Below, in pieces: positions 16,354 through 24,987 of a DNA stretch of 64,000 nucleotides (positions are counted from its first letter, which is position 1; every line of letters begins with the position of its first letter). The notes under the pieces were generated by a model. That model was not told the origin of the DNA. It saw only the letters and a program-made list of their open reading frames with translations, and made no database searches. The position numbers and the translations under genes are program-made. Origin of the DNA: Cellulomonas composti (lineage in GTDB: Bacteria > Actinomycetota > Actinomycetes > Actinomycetales > Cellulomonadaceae); assembly GCF_007990245.1 (NCBI RefSeq), contig NZ_BJWG01000008.1, positions 62,001-126,000 on the forward strand, written 5' to 3'.

Positions 16354-18912
16354 CTACTGCCCGGGCTCGGGCGGCGCGGCCGGGACGGCCACGTCGACCG
16401 TGTGGCGGAGGTCGCTCGACGAGCGGCCCACGCGCATGCGGTACGTGCCGGCCGGAGTGACCCAGCCCCCACGCACCACGTCCCAGGCCCGGAACGCCGA
16501 GGCGCTCACCCGGACCCGGACTTCTACCTGTTCGCCCGGTGCGGCGGACGCACCGGCGAACCCGCCGAGCCAGCGCACGGGGCGGTCGTTCGACCCCGCC
16601 GGCGGCTCGACGTAGACCTGGACGACCTCGCGGCCCGCGCGAGGTCCGGAGTTGCGGATCGTCGTGACGACGTCGAGCGAACCGTCGCCCGCGTCCTGCA
16701 CCCGTGCGTCGACGTGCTCCCACGTCGTCCAGCCGAGTCCGTGGCCGAACGGCGCCGCGGGCGTGCGGCCGAGCCGCAGCCACGAGCGGTAGCCGACGTG
16801 CACGCCCTCGGCGTAGTCCACGACCCCGTCGACCGGCACGGCGTGCGGCACGGGGACGTCGGCCTCGTCGGCCGGCAGGGTCCACGGCAGCCGGCCAGCG
16901 GGCTCGGTCCGACCGGTCAGCACGTCCGCGAGCGCCTCGGGCCACTCCTGGCCGCCGAGCCACGCCCACACGACGCACGGCGCCTCGTCGAGCCACGGCA
17001 GCACCACGGGCGCGCCCGCGTTGACCACGACGACCGTGCGCGGGTTGGCCGCGAGCACGGCACGGACGAGCTCGTCCTGCGTGCCGGGCAGCGCGAGCGA
17101 CGTGCGGTCGTAGCCCTCGGACTCGATCTCCTCGTTCGTGCCGACGACGACGACCGCGAGGTCGGCCGCGGCGGCCGCCTCCACCGCCTGTGCGAGCAGC
17201 TCCGCGGGCGACGCGGCCGGCGCGCGGTGCACGAGGTCGGCCCGGACGAACGACGCGTACCCGACCGGGTGGACCGCCTGCACGGTGGCGTCGATGTCGA
17301 GCGTCGTCGGCTCGGTCGGCTCGGCGACGAGCATCACCGGGACGGGCTGGTTGACGCTCGAGTCGAGGATCACCTCGGCGCCGACGACGCGGTCCGAGGT
17401 CGACAGCTCCTGGCCGTCGATGACGATGCGGTGCCGCCCGACCGTGCCGACGCCGACCTCGTGGTGGCCGACCTCGTCGAGCGCGACCGTGGTGCGGATG
17501 CGCAGCGCGGCGGCCGCGGACGGCACGTCGCGCAGCCAGCCGGGCCAGTCGGTGACGACACGCGAGGCGAGCACGGTGCCTTCGTCGTCGACCAGCTCGA
17601 GCAGCGCGCCGGGGGCACCGTCGGGAGTCGTGCACCGGCCGGCGAGGTCGAGCGCCGGGGGCAGCAGCCGGGAGACGGCGCCGGGCAGGACCGTGACGTC
17701 GGCGGCGGGGAACGCCTCGCGCACCGCGTCCTGCGGGCTCGAGTGCCGGTCGGGCCGGACGTAGGCCGAGCCGCCGCCCTGCACGAACGGGACGAGAGCG
17801 TTGGGTCCCAGGAGCGCGACGCTGCGCACGTCGTCGGCGGCGAGCGGGAGCAGGCCGGTCTCGTCGCGCAGCACGACCATGGCCTGGGCGGCGAGCCGGC
17901 GCAGCACGCCACGCACGTCCACCTCGCCGAGCCTGTCACGCAACGCGCCCGACGGCTCGAGGTCGGCGAGCGCGCCGACCCGCTGCGCAAGAAGAAGCAG
18001 ACGGTCGACCTTCTCGTCGATCGCGGACTCGGCGACCTCGCCCGAGCGGACCGCGGCGAGCAGGCCGTCGCCCCACACGCCGTCGGGCCCGGGCATCTGC
18101 AGGTCGAGACCGCCGTCGACGGCCGCCGCGACGGACTTGGTGGCGACCCAGTCGCTCACGACGACGCCGTCGAAGCCCCACTCGCCGCGCAGCACGTCGG
18201 TCAGCAGCGGGCGGTGCTCGAGCGCGGGGGCCGCGACCTCGCCCGTGTCGATGCCCGAGTACGCGCCCATGAGGGACCACGCGCCGGCCTCGAGCACGAG
18301 CCGCTCGAACGGCGCGAGGTAGACCTCGCGCAGCGTGCGCTCGTCCACGCGGGCCAGGTAGCTGGTGCGCTGCGTCTCGGAGTCGTTGGCGACGTAGTGC
18401 TTGACGCACATGCCGACGCCGCGTTCCTGCGCGGCACGGACGACCGCGACCGCGACCTGGCTCGTGAGCTCGGGGTCCTCCGAGTAGCACTCGAAGTGCC
18501 GGCCGCCCACGGGCGTGCGCTGCAGGTTGACCTGGGGCGCGAGCACGACGTCGACGCCGTGGCGACGGGCCTCGGCGGCGAACACCGCGCCGACCTCGTC
18601 CGCGAGGCCGAGGTCCCAGGTCGCGGCGAGCGCGCTGGGCGCCGGGAAGGACGCCGCGGTCTCGTCGGGGTCGTCGGACACGCCGCGCACACCCGCGGGA
18701 CCGTCGGAGATGAACAGCGGGCGCAGCCCGATGTGCGGCACCGCGGAGGTCGACCAGAGACCCGCACCCACGACGAGGCCGACCTTCTCCTCGATGGTGA
18801 GCCGGGACCGCAGCTCGACGAGCTGCGTGGCCGGCGCCGCCTCCGGGTGGCCGGTGCCGCCAACGGTGGCGGGCCGGTCAGCCATCGGCTGCTCTGCGGT
18901 GTCCAGGGACAC
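16354..18912 (-). CDS. GH3 beta-glucosidase with PA14-like insertion
   Basis: An 852-residue glycoside hydrolase family 3 enzyme without a signal peptide, so it should hydrolyse imported oligosaccharides in the cytoplasm. The N-terminal barrel has SDGPAGVRG and the nucleophile Asp in VVVSDWVATKS near residue 255. The second domain, with the NEEIESEGYDR loop, is interrupted by a PA14-like segment at roughly residues 420-530, and a fibronectin-III-like domain ends the protein (NSGPRAGREVVQVYV). The GTG has GAGGAG 8 bases upstream; an internal ATG is the alternative start. It precedes the ABC operon on the same strand and is divergent from a TetR gene, so uptake and hydrolysis are probably co-regulated. 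Confidence 0.93.
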   Translation of the reverse strand: MSLDTAEQPMADRPATVGGTGHPEAAPATQLVELRSRLTIEEKVGLVVGAGLWSTSAVPHIGLRPLFISDGPAGVRGVSDDPDETAASFPAPSALAATWDLGLADEVGAVFAAEARRHGVDVVLAPQVNLQRTPVGGRHFECYSEDPELTSQVAVAVVRAAQERGVGMCVKHYVANDSETQRTSYLARVDERTLREVYLAPFERLVLEAGAWSLMGAYSGIDTGEVAAPALEHRPLLTDVLRGEWGFDGVVVSDWVATKSVAAAVDGGLDLQMPGPDGVWGDGLLAAVRSGEVAESAIDEKVDRLLLLAQRVGALADLEPSGALRDRLGEVDVRGVLRRLAAQAMVVLRDETGLLPLAADDVRSVALLGPNALVPFVQGGGSAYVRPDRHSSPQDAVREAFPAADVTVLPGAVSRLLPPALDLAGRCTTPDGAPGALLELVDDEGTVLASRVVTDWPGWLRDVPSAAAALRIRTTVALDEVGHHEVGVGTVGRHRIVIDGQELSTSDRVVGAEVILDSSVNQPVPVMLVAEPTEPTTLDIDATVQAVHPVGYASFVRADLVHRAPAASPAELLAQAVEAAAAADLAVVVVGTNEEIESEGYDRTSLALPGTQDELVRAVLAANPRTVVVVNAGAPVVLPWLDEAPCVVWAWLGGQEWPEALADVLTGRTEPAGRLPWTLPADEADVPVPHAVPVDGVVDYAEGVHVGYRSWLRLGRTPAAPFGHGLGWTTWEHVDARVQDAGDGSLDVVTTIRNSGPRAGREVVQVYVEPPAGSNDRPVRWLGGFAGASAAPGEQVEVRVRVSASAFRAWDVVRGGWVTPAGTYRMRVGRSSSDLRHTVDVAVPAAPPEPGQ

Positions 18913-18967
18913 GGGTGGGTCTCCTCGGTTCGACGTCGTCGTCGGGTGTCGGACTAGTAGAACACAA

Positions 18968-18987
18968 CTTACTGACTTGTCAGTAAG
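18968..18987. promoter_or_regulatory. Perfect 20-bp palindromic operator (TetR)
   Basis: CTTACTGACTTGTCAGTAAG has 9-bp arms around TT. It overlaps the predicted -35 of tetR (TTGTCA, 18977-18982) and the predicted -35 of the GH3 gene (CTGACA on the minus strand, 18 bp from TACTAG), so one bound TetR dimer pair would block both genes. Confidence 0.8.
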
Positions 18988-19001
18988 CCGGTAGGTCACA
19001 G

Positions 19002-19007
19002 TATGGT
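19002..19007 (+). promoter_or_regulatory. -10 element of tetR (leaderless)
   Basis: TATGGT, 6 bases before the ATG start. Confidence 0.6.
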
Positions 19008-19013
19008 TGCGGT

Positions 19014-19745
19014 ATGGACGACGACGTTCCGCCCACGGCCAGCGCCGTGGCTGCATCCGGCGGGGCCCCCGCGCCGGCACCCGAGCCGACCCGCGCGCCG
19101 GCACCCGCGACGACGTCCGGCGCGCCCAAGCGCGCCCGCCGCACTCGCCAGGCGACCGTCGAACGGCGCGCCGAGATCCTGCGCGCGGCCGCGCACACGT
19201 TCGGCACCAAGGGCTACAAGACGGGCTCGTTGGCCGAGGTCGCCGAGCAGGTCGGGATCACGCATGCCGGCGTCCTGCACCACTTCGGGTCCAAGGACCA
19301 GCTCCTCGTCGAGGTGCTCGAGTACCGCGACAAGGAGGACGTGCGCGAGCTCGAGGGCCAGCACATCCCCGGCGGGATCGAGCTGTTCAGGCACCTCGTG
19401 CGCACCGCGGCCGCCAACGAGGACCGGCCCGGCATCGTGCAGAGCTACTCCGTGCTCACGGGTGAGTCCGTCACCGAGAACCACCCTGCCCGGGCCTGGG
19501 TGACGGAGCGTTTCACCGTTCTTCGCGGCGAGATCACGGACGCGGTCGAGACCGTCGTCGGCCCGGGCGTCGAGCACGAGCGCGCCGTGGAGGCCGCCAG
19601 CGCCATCATCGGCGTCATGGACGGTCTGCAGGTGCAGTGGCTCCTGGACGACACCGTGCACCTCGCCCACGCGACCCGCTTCGCGATCGAGGCGATCCTG
19701 CAGGCCGTGTGTCCGCCCGGGGTCACGCTGCCCTCGCTCGACTGA
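19014..19745 (+). CDS. TetR-family transcriptional regulator
   Basis: A 243-residue repressor. After a 40-residue disordered Pro/Ala-rich head comes the helix-turn-helix domain (RRAEILRAAAHTFGTKGYKTGSLAEVAEQVGITHAGVLHHFGSKDQLLVEVL), followed by an all-helical ligand domain. It is divergent from the GH3 beta-glucosidase and from the ABC operon beyond it, and a perfect palindrome fills the intergenic space, so it most likely represses both sugar genes and itself, with a sugar as inducer. The inducer is not known. The ATG is preceded by a -10 hexamer instead of a ribosome binding site. Confidence 0.9.
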   Translation: MDDDVPPTASAVAASGGAPAPAPEPTRAPAPATTSGAPKRARRTRQATVERRAEILRAAAHTFGTKGYKTGSLAEVAEQVGITHAGVLHHFGSKDQLLVEVLEYRDKEDVRELEGQHIPGGIELFRHLVRTAAANEDRPGIVQSYSVLTGESVTENHPARAWVTERFTVLRGEITDAVETVVGPGVEHERAVEAASAIIGVMDGLQVQWLLDDTVHLAHATRFAIEAILQAVCPPGVTLPSLD

Positions 19746-19773
19746 GCCACCTCACCCCCGGCGTACAGGGAAC

Positions 19774-19801
19774 TCCCAGGTACGTCCCAGGGGCATCCCA
19801 G
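19774..19801 (+). repeat. Three TCCCAG direct repeats with 11-bp phasing
   Basis: TCCCAG occurs at 19774, 19785 and 19796, exactly 11 bp apart, 23 bp upstream of the winged-helix gene. Head-to-tail 11-bp spacing is the typical binding pattern of OmpR/PhoB-type domains, so this is probably the binding array of the protein encoded just downstream. Confidence 0.7.
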
Positions 19802-19823
19802 TGCCCTCCGGGATCGTTGAGGC

Positions 19824-20144
19824 ATGACGACAACGACGGAGCACACCACTCTCGTCGTCGGCGACCTCCGCTTCGACGAGACGACCGGCGAGGTCACCCG
19901 CGGCGAGCACCCCATCCACCTGACGCCCACCGAGCAGGCTCTGCTGCGCTACTTCATGAGCAACCCCCGACGGGTGCTCTCCAAGCGCCAGATCCTCGAC
20001 CGGGTGTGGCGCGACGACCGGCGCGGCGAGGCCGGCGTCGTCGAGCTCTACGTCAGCTACCTGCGGCGCAAGATCGACAAGGGTCGCGCGCCGATGCTGC
20101 ACACCCTGCGCGGCATCGGGTACGTCCTGCGCCCGGCGCTCTGA
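19824..20144 (+). CDS. Stand-alone OmpR/PhoB-type winged-helix DNA-binding protein
   Basis: A 106-residue protein consisting only of the DNA-binding half of an OmpR-type response regulator: LTPTEQALLRYFMSNPRRVLSKRQIL, the recognition helix region VVELYVSYLRRKIDKG and the wing LRGIGYVLRP. There is no receiver domain and no room for one upstream, where an intergenic region with phased repeats lies, so the short form appears genuine. It cannot be controlled by ordinary Asp phosphorylation. Its target genes are unknown; autoregulation through the upstream repeats is inferred. No histidine kinase gene is nearby. Confidence 0.88.
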   Translation: MTTTTEHTTLVVGDLRFDETTGEVTRGEHPIHLTPTEQALLRYFMSNPRRVLSKRQILDRVWRDDRRGEAGVVELYVSYLRRKIDKGRAPMLHTLRGIGYVLRPAL

Positions 20145-20151
20145 GCCGACC

Positions 20152-21006
20152 TCAGACCGGGAACGCGCGGTAGAAGTCGAGGACGTCGGCGACCGGGACG
20201 ACGGCACGGAACACCGCCGTGCGGTTGAACCACAGCACGATCCCGGTCCCGTCGCCCTTGTCCACGGCCGTGTACGTGCCGACACGCTTGTCACCCACGC
20301 GCACCGCGCCCGTCTGCGGCAGCTTGTCGCGCGCCGTGTCGCCCTGGGCGGTCACGTCGCCCGACTGCGTCCGGGTCGGCGCGGGCGACGGCTCGCCCTT
20401 GTCACTGCCCTTCTCGTCGGAACCGGCGTTGCCGGAACCCGTCTGCTCGGAGTCCGTGTCCGACGAGGACAGCGCGGCGGCCCCCGGCAGCTCGGCGAGC
20501 TGTGCCTGGTAGAACGCCTTGGCCTCGTCGCCCGTCGCCCACTGCCCGACGAGCATCGTGACCTCGGCGCCCGCGCCGTCGGTGTACGTCTCCTGGTACG
20601 CCTCGAGCGCACCGGCGTCCACCCACTGCGGCGCCGGGTCGCTGCTCGCGAGCGCGTACTGCAGCACCGCGTCGGGCAGCGTCTGCGCGAACGGCGTGGT
20701 CGCCGTGCGGGCGACCGGCTCCACGTCCGGCGTCGGCACGGGCAGGATCGTCGTGATCGCGACGGGTGGTTCTGCGGTCTCGTCGCCCCCGCGGTTCGCG
20801 AGCACGATGCCGACGACCACGCCCGCGACGAGCAGGACCGCGACCACGATCGCCACGGGCAGCAGCCAGGCCGGGCGGCCGGACCCACCCGCGGGCGGCG
20901 GCGTCCCGACGGGACCCGCAGGGGGCGTGGCCGGCGGGGTGCTCCCGCTCGGGCCGGTCTGCGACCACACGGGCCCGTCCTGGCTCGGCTGTCCGCTCTC
21001 GGTCAT
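20152..21006 (-). CDS. Single-pass membrane protein of unknown function
   Basis: A 284-residue protein, not assigned to a family. Residues 1-46 are Pro/Gly/Ser-rich and cytoplasmic, one membrane helix (AWLLPVAIVVAVLLVAGVV) follows, and the rest is an extracytoplasmic domain with an internal Ser/Asp/Gly-rich linker (SSDTDSEQTGSGNAGS). The topology resembles actinobacterial proteins with an extracytoplasmic sensor or substrate domain. The ATG has GAGGGGG upstream. It converges with the winged-helix gene, with 7 bp between them. Confidence 0.75.
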   Translation of the reverse strand: MTESGQPSQDGPVWSQTGPSGSTPPATPPAGPVGTPPPAGGSGRPAWLLPVAIVVAVLLVAGVVVGIVLANRGGDETAEPPVAITTILPVPTPDVEPVARTATTPFAQTLPDAVLQYALASSDPAPQWVDAGALEAYQETYTDGAGAEVTMLVGQWATGDEAKAFYQAQLAELPGAAALSSSDTDSEQTGSGNAGSDEKGSDKGEPSPAPTRTQSGDVTAQGDTARDKLPQTGAVRVGDKRVGTYTAVDKGDGTGIVLWFNRTAVFRAVVPVADVLDFYRAFPV

Positions 21007-21068
21007 CGATTCCCCCTCGTCGTCCGCCGGCCGTCGCGCCGACCCGTGCTCACCGGACCTCGTGCAGC

Positions 21069-21173
21069 CTACCCAGCGCTCGCCAGGTCACGCCGTCGCG
21101 GCCCGGCGAGTCCGACGACGAGCAACGGCGCCGCGACGATCCGGAACCGGTCCGCCCGCAGCGCGAGCCGCAC
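21069..21173 (-). CDS. Possible 34-residue hydrophobic peptide
   Basis: A short frame with a GTG start and GAGGCGACC upstream encodes a peptide with a hydrophobic centre (FRIVAAPLLVVGLAG) flanked by arginines. It occupies the 239-bp gap between the membrane protein and radA. This may be chance in high-GC DNA; nothing else supports it. Confidence 0.2.
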   Translation of the reverse strand: MRLALRADRFRIVAAPLLVVGLAGPRRRDLASAG

Positions 21174-21232
21174 CAGGTCGCCTCGACGGTCGTTCAGCCC
21201 CGGACAGGACCGGAGATGTCGGTGCGGCTCGG

Positions 21233-21238
21233 TAGCGT
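21233..21238 (+). promoter_or_regulatory. -10 element of radA (leaderless)
   Basis: TAGCGT, 7 bases before the GTG start. Confidence 0.6.
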
Positions 21239-21245
21239 GCCGCAC

Positions 21246-22634
21246 GTGAGCGCGACGACGACGAAGCGGGGCGAGCGGCCGGCCTACCGGTGCGCCGAGT
21301 GCGGGTGGACCACCGCGAAGTGGGTCGGTCGCTGCGGCGAGTGCCAGGCCTGGGGCACGGTCGTCGAGGGCCTCGGACCGGGTGGGGGTGCACCGCGCAC
21401 GGCCGCGGTCGCGCCCACGCGTTCCCCCGCACGCTCGATCGTCGAGATCCCGGTCGAGTCCGCGGCTGCCCGGCCCACCGGCGTCGCGGAGCTGGACCGC
21501 GTGCTCGGGGGCGGCATCGTGCCCGGCGCGGTCGTGCTGCTCGCGGGGGAGCCGGGCGTCGGCAAGTCGACGCTGCTGCTCGACGTCGCCGCGCGTGCGG
21601 CCCGCGGCGGGCGGCGGGTGCTCTACGTGACCGGCGAGGAGTCGGCGGCACAGGTGCGGCTGCGGGCGGGGCGCATCCGCGCGCTCGACCCGAACCTGCT
21701 GCTGGCCGACGAGACCGACCTGGCGACCGTCCTCGGCCACGTCGAGCAGGTCTCCCCCGACCTGCTCGTGCTGGACTCGGTGCAGACGATCGCCTCGGCG
21801 CAGGTCGAGGGCACCGCGGGCGGCGTCGCGCAGGTGCGCGAGGTGGCCTCGGCGCTGATCCAGACCGCGAAGGCGCGCGACCTGCCGGTCGTCCTGATCG
21901 GCCACGTCACCAAGGACGGGTCGGTGGCCGGGCCGCGCACGCTCGAGCACCTGGTGGACGTCGTCTGCCAGTTCGAGGGCGAGCGGCACTCGCGGCTGCG
22001 CCTGCTGCGCGCGACGAAGAACCGCTACGGGCCGACGGACGAGGTCGGCTGCTTCGACCTGTCGGACACCGGCATCCTCGGCGTCGAGGACCCCAGCGGC
22101 CTGTTCGTCTCGCAGGCGATCCACGCCGTCCCGGGCACGTGCCTGACGGTCACGCTCGAGGGCCGCCGACCGCTCGCGACCGAGATCCAGGCGCTCGTCG
22201 CGCCGTCCGCCGCGCCCAACCCCCGCCGCACGACGAGCGGCGTCGACTCCTCCCGCCTCGCGATGGTGCTCGCGGTGCTGCAGCGCCGCCTCGGTGTACG
22301 CCTCGCCGACCAGGACGTCTACGTGTCCACGGTCGGCGGCGCCCGCGCGGTGGAGCCCGCCGCGGACCTGGCGCTCGCGCTCGCCGCGGTCTCGTCCCGC
22401 CAGGAGCAGGCGCTGCCACGCGGGCTCGTCGCGATCGGCGAGGTGGGGCTCGCGGGCGAGATCCGCACCGTCACGGGCGTCACGCAACGGCTCGCGGAAG
22501 CGGCCCGGCTCGGCTTCACGCGCGCGATCGTCCCGGCGGGCGCGCTCGACGAGGTCCGCCCGCCCGAGGGGCTCACGACGGTGGCCGCGGCCGACCTGGT
22601 CGAAGCCGTGGCAGAGGTGCTAATGGACGTCTGA
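21246..22634 (+). CDS. radA: DNA repair protein RadA/Sms
   Basis: A 462-residue branch-migration ATPase acting in recombinational repair. It has an N-terminal four-Cys zinc finger (CAEC and CGEC about 11 residues apart), Walker A GEPGVGKST near residue 100, the RadA signature KNRYGPTDEVG near 258 and a C-terminal Lon-protease-like domain without protease function. It is followed by disA in the same orientation; in other bacteria RadA is known to interact with and modulate DisA. The GTG start is set by the domain and by the upstream -10 hexamer. Confidence 0.96.
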   Translation: MSATTTKRGERPAYRCAECGWTTAKWVGRCGECQAWGTVVEGLGPGGGAPRTAAVAPTRSPARSIVEIPVESAAARPTGVAELDRVLGGGIVPGAVVLLAGEPGVGKSTLLLDVAARAARGGRRVLYVTGEESAAQVRLRAGRIRALDPNLLLADETDLATVLGHVEQVSPDLLVLDSVQTIASAQVEGTAGGVAQVREVASALIQTAKARDLPVVLIGHVTKDGSVAGPRTLEHLVDVVCQFEGERHSRLRLLRATKNRYGPTDEVGCFDLSDTGILGVEDPSGLFVSQAIHAVPGTCLTVTLEGRRPLATEIQALVAPSAAPNPRRTTSGVDSSRLAMVLAVLQRRLGVRLADQDVYVSTVGGARAVEPAADLALALAAVSSRQEQALPRGLVAIGEVGLAGEIRTVTGVTQRLAEAARLGFTRAIVPAGALDEVRPPEGLTTVAAADLVEAVAEVLMDV

Positions 22635-22751
22635 GCAAGGCCGGCGGCGCCAGGTCGAGGTCTCGGCGGACCGTCGTCCTGGCCGACCTCGTCGCGGCCG
22701 GCTGACCGACCGGTCGGCGTGCCGTCCGGAGCCCGGTGCGGTGCGGGCGCG

Positions 22752-23063
22752 TCAGCCGCCGGCCCGGTCGATGCCCAGATCGGCGAGGAGGGCCTCGACG
22801 CGGGTCCGGATCTCGTCGCGGATGACGCGCACGGCGTCGAGGCCCTGGTCCGCCGGATCGTCGAGCACCCAGTCCTCGTAGCGCTTGCCGGGGTAGAACG
22901 GGCACGCGTCACCGCAGCCCATCGTGATCACGACGTCGGAGTCGACCACGGCCTGCGACGTCAGCGCCTTGGGCCGCTCGTGCGCGATGTCGATGCCGAC
23001 CTCGGCCATCGCCGCGACCGCGGCCGGGTTGACCTGGTCGGCCGGGAGCGACCCCGCCGAGCG
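22752..23063 (-). pseudogene. Decapitated LMW-phosphatase-type arsenate reductase
   Basis: The minus-strand frame encodes the second half of a thioredoxin-coupled arsenate reductase: [26 protein letters not shown], then the [23 protein letters not shown] segment and the helical end. The first 35-40 residues of the family, with the catalytic CX5R phosphate loop, are missing; upstream sequence is the disA promoter and start. No plausible start codon with a ribosome binding site precedes the homologous part. It therefore looks like a 5'-deleted remnant. The 117-bp gap between it and radA holds no clear feature. Confidence 0.75.
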
Positions 23064-23111
23064 CAGGTTGTCCGCGGTTCGGCGGTCCCGCGCGTCGCGG
23101 CGCGGCGTCAG

Positions 23112-23117
23112 TACGAT
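23112..23117 (+). promoter_or_regulatory. -10 element of disA (leaderless)
   Basis: TACGAT, 6 bases before the GTG start. Confidence 0.6.
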
Positions 23118-23123
23118 GCACCC

Positions 23124-24200
23124 GTGGCCCACCAGCACACCCCCGACGACCTGCTCAGGTCGACGCTCGCCGCCGTCGCGCCGGGCGGTGCGCTGCGCGA
23201 CGGGCTGGAGCGGATCCTGCGCGGGCGCACCGGGGCGCTGATCGTGCTCGGGTTCGACAAGACGGTGGAGAGCATCTGCTCGGGCGGGTTCGTCCTCGAC
23301 GTCGAGTTCTCCGCGACCCGCCTGCGCGAGCTGTGCAAGATGGACGGCGCGGTCGTCGTGGACCGCGACATCAGCCGCATCGTGCGCGCCGCGGTCCAGC
23401 TGCTGCCGGACGTGACGATCGAGACCTCCGAGTCGGGCACGCGGCACCGCACCGCCGAGCGCGTCGCCAAGCAGACCGGCCTGCCCGTGATCTCGGTGTC
23501 CGCGTCGATGCGGATCATCGCGCTCTACGTGGACAACCAGCGCTACGTGCTCGAGGACTCGACGACCATCCTGTCCCGCGCCAACCAGGCGCTCGCGACG
23601 CTCGAGCGCTACAAGGCCCGGCTCGACGAGGTCAGCGGCACGCTGTCCGCGCTCGAGATCGAGGACCTGGTCACGGTCCGCGACGTCTCCGCGGTGGTGC
23701 AGCGCCTCGAGATGGTCCGGCGCATCTCGGAGGAGATCGAGAGCTACGTCGTCGAGCTCGGCACGGACGGCCGCCTGCTCACGCTGCAGCTCGACGAGCT
23801 CGTCGGCGGCATCGGCTCGGACCGCGAGCTCGTGATCCGCGACTACGTCGACCCCTCGCGCCGCGACGACGAGTCGGTGCTCGCCGCGCTCGCCGAGCTC
23901 GACGCGACCCAGCTGCTCGACATCGCACACATCGCGCGCGTGCTCGGCCTGCCGGGCGGCGGGGACGCGCTCGACGCGGCGGTCGGGCCGCGCGGCTACC
24001 GGCTGCTCTCGCGCGTGCCGCGGCTGCCGGGCGCGATCGTCGACCGGCTCGTCACGCACTTCGGCGGCCTGCAGAAGCTGCTGGCCGCGGGGATCGACGA
24101 CCTCATGGCCGTCGACGGCGTGGGCGAGCAGCGCGCCCGCGCGGTGCGCGAGGGTCTGTCGCGGCTCGCCGAGTCGAGCATCCTCGAGCGCTACGTCTGA
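23124..24200 (+). CDS. disA: DNA integrity scanning protein, diadenylate cyclase
   Basis: A 358-residue enzyme that makes cyclic di-AMP from two ATP and lowers its output at branched DNA. The DAC domain motifs are present: DGA in KMDGAVV near residue 74 and RHR in [10 protein letters not shown] near 107. A helical spine follows, and the C-terminal helix-hairpin-helix DNA-binding domain ([16 protein letters not shown]) ends the protein. Length matches other actinobacterial DisA proteins. It follows radA, with only the arsC remnant (opposite strand) between them. Confidence 0.96.
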   Translation: MAHQHTPDDLLRSTLAAVAPGGALRDGLERILRGRTGALIVLGFDKTVESICSGGFVLDVEFSATRLRELCKMDGAVVVDRDISRIVRAAVQLLPDVTIETSESGTRHRTAERVAKQTGLPVISVSASMRIIALYVDNQRYVLEDSTTILSRANQALATLERYKARLDEVSGTLSALEIEDLVTVRDVSAVVQRLEMVRRISEEIESYVVELGTDGRLLTLQLDELVGGIGSDRELVIRDYVDPSRRDDESVLAALAELDATQLLDIAHIARVLGLPGGGDALDAAVGPRGYRLLSRVPRLPGAIVDRLVTHFGGLQKLLAAGIDDLMAVDGVGEQRARAVREGLSRLAESSILERYV

Positions 24201-24212
24201 GCCCCGCGGGCA

Positions 24213-24863
24213 TCAGCCCAGGTCGAAGACCGCCGGCGCCGCCGGGACGCCGACCACGACGACCTGTGCCGAGTACGTCCCGCGGCCGGGTGCCTTGAGA
24301 CCGCCCCGGCAGTCCTCCGCCGAGCGCACGCGGGGCCACGTGTAGGTCTCCTTGCTCGTGTCCCCGGGGCCGAGCAGCAGCGGACGGCTCGTCGGGTCGT
24401 CGCCCAGGCAGTCGGTGCTCGACCACACCCGGTCCTTGCCCGACGTGACCAGCACCGTGCGGAACTCGTCGCCCGCGTCGACCAGGCACGCCTCGTCACC
24501 GCGGTTGGTCACGGCGATCGTGAACGTCGGCTTCGTCGAACCCGCGAAGGACCCCGCGGTCGCGGTCGCGTCGACCTGCAGGCTCGCCGCGTCGCACACG
24601 ACGACACCGCTCACTGCGGCCTTGCGCGACAGCTCGTCGAGATCGTCCTGGAGCTGTTCGTCGGCCTTCGTCGGCGCCGTCGTGGCGTCCGGGACCGGCG
24701 CGCCGGACGTCACGCCGGCCTTCGGCGTCGGCGCGGTCTGGGCGGCGGCGTCCGAGCCGCGTCCGGCGAGCACCCACACGACGAGCCCGACGAGCAGCAG
24801 TGGCACGCCGAGCACGACGAGCCGTCGCACCCAGAACACCCGCCGTGGCACCTGCGTCGGCAC
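24213..24863 (-). CDS. Membrane-anchored extracytoplasmic protein, unknown function
   Basis: A 216-residue protein with a short Arg-rich N terminus and one membrane helix (LVVLGVPLLLVGLVVWVLAG), then a Thr/Pro-rich linker and a small beta-rich domain with two Cys pairs (VCDAA, EACLVDAG, STDCLGD, EDCRGG) that could form disulphides outside. The domain resembles those of actinobacterial DUF4232-like secreted proteins, but the assignment is not firm. The GTG has GGAGG 6 bases upstream. It converges on disA. Confidence 0.75.
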   Translation of the reverse strand: MPTQVPRRVFWVRRLVVLGVPLLLVGLVVWVLAGRGSDAAAQTAPTPKAGVTSGAPVPDATTAPTKADEQLQDDLDELSRKAAVSGVVVCDAASLQVDATATAGSFAGSTKPTFTIAVTNRGDEACLVDAGDEFRTVLVTSGKDRVWSSTDCLGDDPTSRPLLLGPGDTSKETYTWPRVRSAEDCRGGLKAPGRGTYSAQVVVVGVPAAPAVFDLG

Positions 24864-24897
24864 GCTCGTCCTCCCGAAGCCGTCCGGTCGACGCGCC

Positions 24898-24937
24898 GCG
24901 CGCCGACCCCTACGAACCGTACGAGGGGTCGGCGCGC
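24898..24937. terminator. Strong bidirectional-type hairpin
   Basis: GCGCGCCGACCCC (24898-24910) pairs with GGGGTCGGCGCGC (24925-24937); the loop contains an inner TACG/CGTA pairing. It sits 51 bp past the surface-protein stop codon and upstream of the neighbouring membrane protein gene. Confidence 0.75.
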
Positions 24938-24987
24938 CAGCCGGGCGTCGTCCGCGGCGCGCCGCGGATCGGCCTGTGACCTACACG

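Noticed and set aside
22635-22705. Short coding tail after radA (VLADLVAAG)
   Set aside because: In another frame, with no start codon of its own; it resembles the radA end only over a few residues.
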